Below, piece by piece: positions 34,778 to 35,899 of a DNA stretch of 35,899 nt. The translations under genes and the position numbers were made by a program. Where the stretch lies: contig JANXZA010000274.1 of the NCBI GenBank assembly GCA_025355745.1, positions 1-35,899 on the forward strand, given 5' to 3'. The number at the start of each line of letters is the position of its first letter. The first letter of the stretch is position 1. The stretch comes from Rhizobacter sp. Lineage in GTDB: Bacteria; Pseudomonadota; Gammaproteobacteria; Burkholderiales; Burkholderiaceae_C. The notes beneath the pieces were generated by a model, which saw only the letters and a program-made list of their open reading frames with translations, was not told the origin of the DNA and did no database searches.

Positions 34778-35752
34778 ATGGACGCGAATGTTCTGTGGCT
34801 CCTGGTCGCGCTGGGCGCCGGGCTGGTGGTGGCGTGGCTGGGCTACCGGGTGTTCCAGCGCGCGGCCCGGGCGCGCGCGGCCGCGCGCCATGCCGCCAAG
34901 GTGGCGGCGCGGGCCGCCGCGTCGCGCCGTGCCAGCGACGACGCCACCCGCCGCGCGTCGGCACAGGAGGCGGTGGCACGCGAGCGCGCCGCGACGGCTC
35001 ACGCTGCGGCGGACGCCGCAGCCCGCGCCGAGGCCGAGATCGCCGCGCGCGAGGCCGAACGGCGTGCCGTCCATCACGCCGCCCAACAGGCGGCGGCTGC
35101 CGCTCACGAGGCCGCTGCCGCGGTGGCGCGCGTGGAGGCTGCGGCGCAAGCCCGTACCCTGGCCGATGCCCAGGCGGATGCGCAGACAAACGCGCGGGCC
35201 GCCGCCGAAGCGCAAGCGCAGGCCAAGCACTTGGCCGTGCTCGCCGGCTTGCAGCTCGAAGCGCGGCAGCAGGCTGGAGCGCGTGCCCAGGCCGAAGCGG
35301 CCCGGCTCGCGCCGCCGGCTGAAGCCGCGCCGCTCAAGTCGCCCGATGACACGCTGGTGATGGTGGCCGACGATTCGAAGGTGGTTCGGGTCAAGACCGG
35401 GCGCCTGCTGGCGCAGCACCGGTATCGGGTGGCCTACGCCATCGACGGCCTCGACGCCGCCCGGCAGATGCAGGACTGCGTGCCGGATGTCGTGATTACC
35501 GATGTCGAGATGCCGGGCATGGACGGCTTTGAGTTGACGCGCCATGTGCGCCAGAACCCGCTCACCGCGCACATCCCGATCATCATGATCACGGCCGCTG
35601 ACGACAAGCACCGTGACGACGCCCAGCGCGCCGGCGTGACCGTGCTGCTCGGCAAGCCGTACCCCGAGGACGCGCTGATCGAGCACATTCGCGTGGCGAT
35701 GGCCGGGCGTAACGCATCGACCGGCACACCGGCCGGACTCGCACAGCCGTAA
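34778..35752 (+). CDS. Membrane-anchored, alanine-rich coiled-coil protein with a C-terminal response-regulator receiver domain
   Basis: This is a 324-residue protein with three parts. Residues 5-25 (VLWLLVALGAGLVVAWLGYRV) form one membrane anchor. Residues about 28-190 are a highly charged, Ala-rich helix, probably a long coiled coil resembling TolA-like stalks. Residues about 192-310 are a receiver domain: acidic pair in MVADDSKVVRVK, phosphoacceptor Asp in DVVITDVEMPGMDGFELT, Thr in IIMITAADD, and Lys in LLGKPYPED. No DNA-binding or enzymatic output is present. ATG 34778 is preferred over TTG 34775; AGGGTGGG lies upstream. A partner histidine kinase is not nearby. Confidence 0.85.
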   Translation: MDANVLWLLVALGAGLVVAWLGYRVFQRAARARAAARHAAKVAARAAASRRASDDATRRASAQEAVARERAATAHAAADAAARAEAEIAAREAERRAVHHAAQQAAAAAHEAAAAVARVEAAAQARTLADAQADAQTNARAAAEAQAQAKHLAVLAGLQLEARQQAGARAQAEAARLAPPAEAAPLKSPDDTLVMVADDSKVVRVKTGRLLAQHRYRVAYAIDGLDAARQMQDCVPDVVITDVEMPGMDGFELTRHVRQNPLTAHIPIIMITAADDKHRDDAQRAGVTVLLGKPYPEDALIEHIRVAMAGRNASTGTPAGLAQP

Positions 35753-35763
35753 CAGCGCACCCG

Positions 35764-35799
35764 TCATTCGACGGTCACGCTCTTGGCCAGGTTCCTGGG
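35764..35799 (-). pseudogene. glmS: 3' end of glmS (last 11 codons plus stop), cut off by a palindromic element
   Basis: The minus-strand codons before TGA 35766-35764 read PRNLAKSVTVE, the C-terminus of glucosamine-6-phosphate synthase (E. coli GlmS ends in the same residues). Going upstream, the sequence stops looking like GlmS: in frame it reads RRAAPGGSHK and meets a TGA at 35832-35830. The codons CCC and AGG for Pro-Arg are unlike the rest, so the join may be near 35794. Either a repeat has entered glmS or this is a stray tail. The rest of glmS, if present, is beyond the window. The sequence is also the recognition part of attTn7. Confidence 0.6.
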
Positions 35800-35802
35800 T
35801 TT

Positions 35803-35869
35803 GTGGCTTCCGCCCGGCGCTGCGCGCCTTCACATCGCTGAAGCGATGTGAGCGTGCGCCGCAAGCCAC
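35803..35869. repeat. Palindromic element next to the glmS tail
   Basis: The centre CACATCGCT-GA-AGCGATGTG (35831-35850) is a perfect hairpin. Outer arms GTGGCTT (35803-35809) with AAGCCAC (35863-35869), and GGCGC (35816-35820) with GCGCC (35856-35860), make a 67-base imperfect palindrome. Sequence to the window end (35870-35899) may belong to the same unit. No second copy was seen in the window. Confidence 0.75.
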
Positions 35870-35899
35870 GCGATCTTGCTCGCCTGCGGCGACAGCGCT

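Noticed and set aside
34721-35869. Open frame of 382 codons on the minus strand opposite the response-regulator gene
   Set aside because: Gly/Arg/His-rich shadow; its start lies inside the palindromic element at 35803-35869.

Overview
The window is chromosomal DNA of high G+C content from a betaproteobacterium, most likely order Burkholderiales near the Rubrivivax/Leptothrix/Ideonella/Aquincola group. That placement rests on protein sequence character, gene neighbourhoods and the 3' end of a 5S rRNA gene at the left edge; it is an inference, not a database result. Most of the sequence is ordinary housekeeping and catabolic DNA. No prophage, transposase, CRISPR array or tRNA was seen.

Layout. 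1-129: end of an rRNA operon (5S and its terminator). 233-5494, minus strand: midA-like methyltransferase, a DUF2905 membrane protein, a stand-alone molybdenum hydroxylase large subunit and a serine hydrolase. 5514-7690, plus: a pterin/tRNA group (PTR1/FolM-like reductase, folB, ttcA). 7717-9348: two convergent lipoprotein genes. 9347-10747: glmU. 10852-15179, minus: tsaB-rimI-UDG-GGDEF/EAL. 15289-16803, plus: dacB. 16984-20811, minus: purE-purK-tsaC and an SGNH-like lipoprotein. 20880-21824, plus: cnoX/ybbN. 22021-31587, minus: a phenylacetyl-CoA (paa) cluster in transcription order paaH-paaI-paaK-paaA-paaB-paaC-paaD-paaE-paaZ. 31830-34238, plus: pobA and a DAHP synthase gene. 34159-34614, minus: a small conserved protein with an abnormal C-terminus. 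34778-35752, plus: a membrane-anchored response regulator. 35764-35899, minus: the last codons of glmS behind a palindromic repeat.

Function. The paa genes give activation of phenylacetate (PaaK), ring epoxidation (PaaABCDE), ring opening and aldehyde oxidation (PaaZ), a beta-oxidation dehydrogenase (PaaH) and a rescue thioesterase (PaaI). paaG, paaF and paaJ are not in the window. A TetR-type palindrome lies in front of paaH. pobA, divergent from paaH, adds 4-hydroxybenzoate use, so the locus is an aromatic-acid island. TsaB and TsaC are two enzymes of tRNA t6A synthesis, and RimI is the usual ribosomal protein acetyltransferase partner of tsaB.

The most unusual structure is intergenic. Palindromic repeats sit at most convergent gene ends (10.8, 16.9, 21.9, 34.3 and 35.8 kb) and twice inside the paa cluster (24.1 and 27.1 kb). 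At least two of these appear to have altered a coding end: the small protein at 34159 and the glmS tail at 35764. No gene fusion or defence-like system was found that I would call a new biological system.
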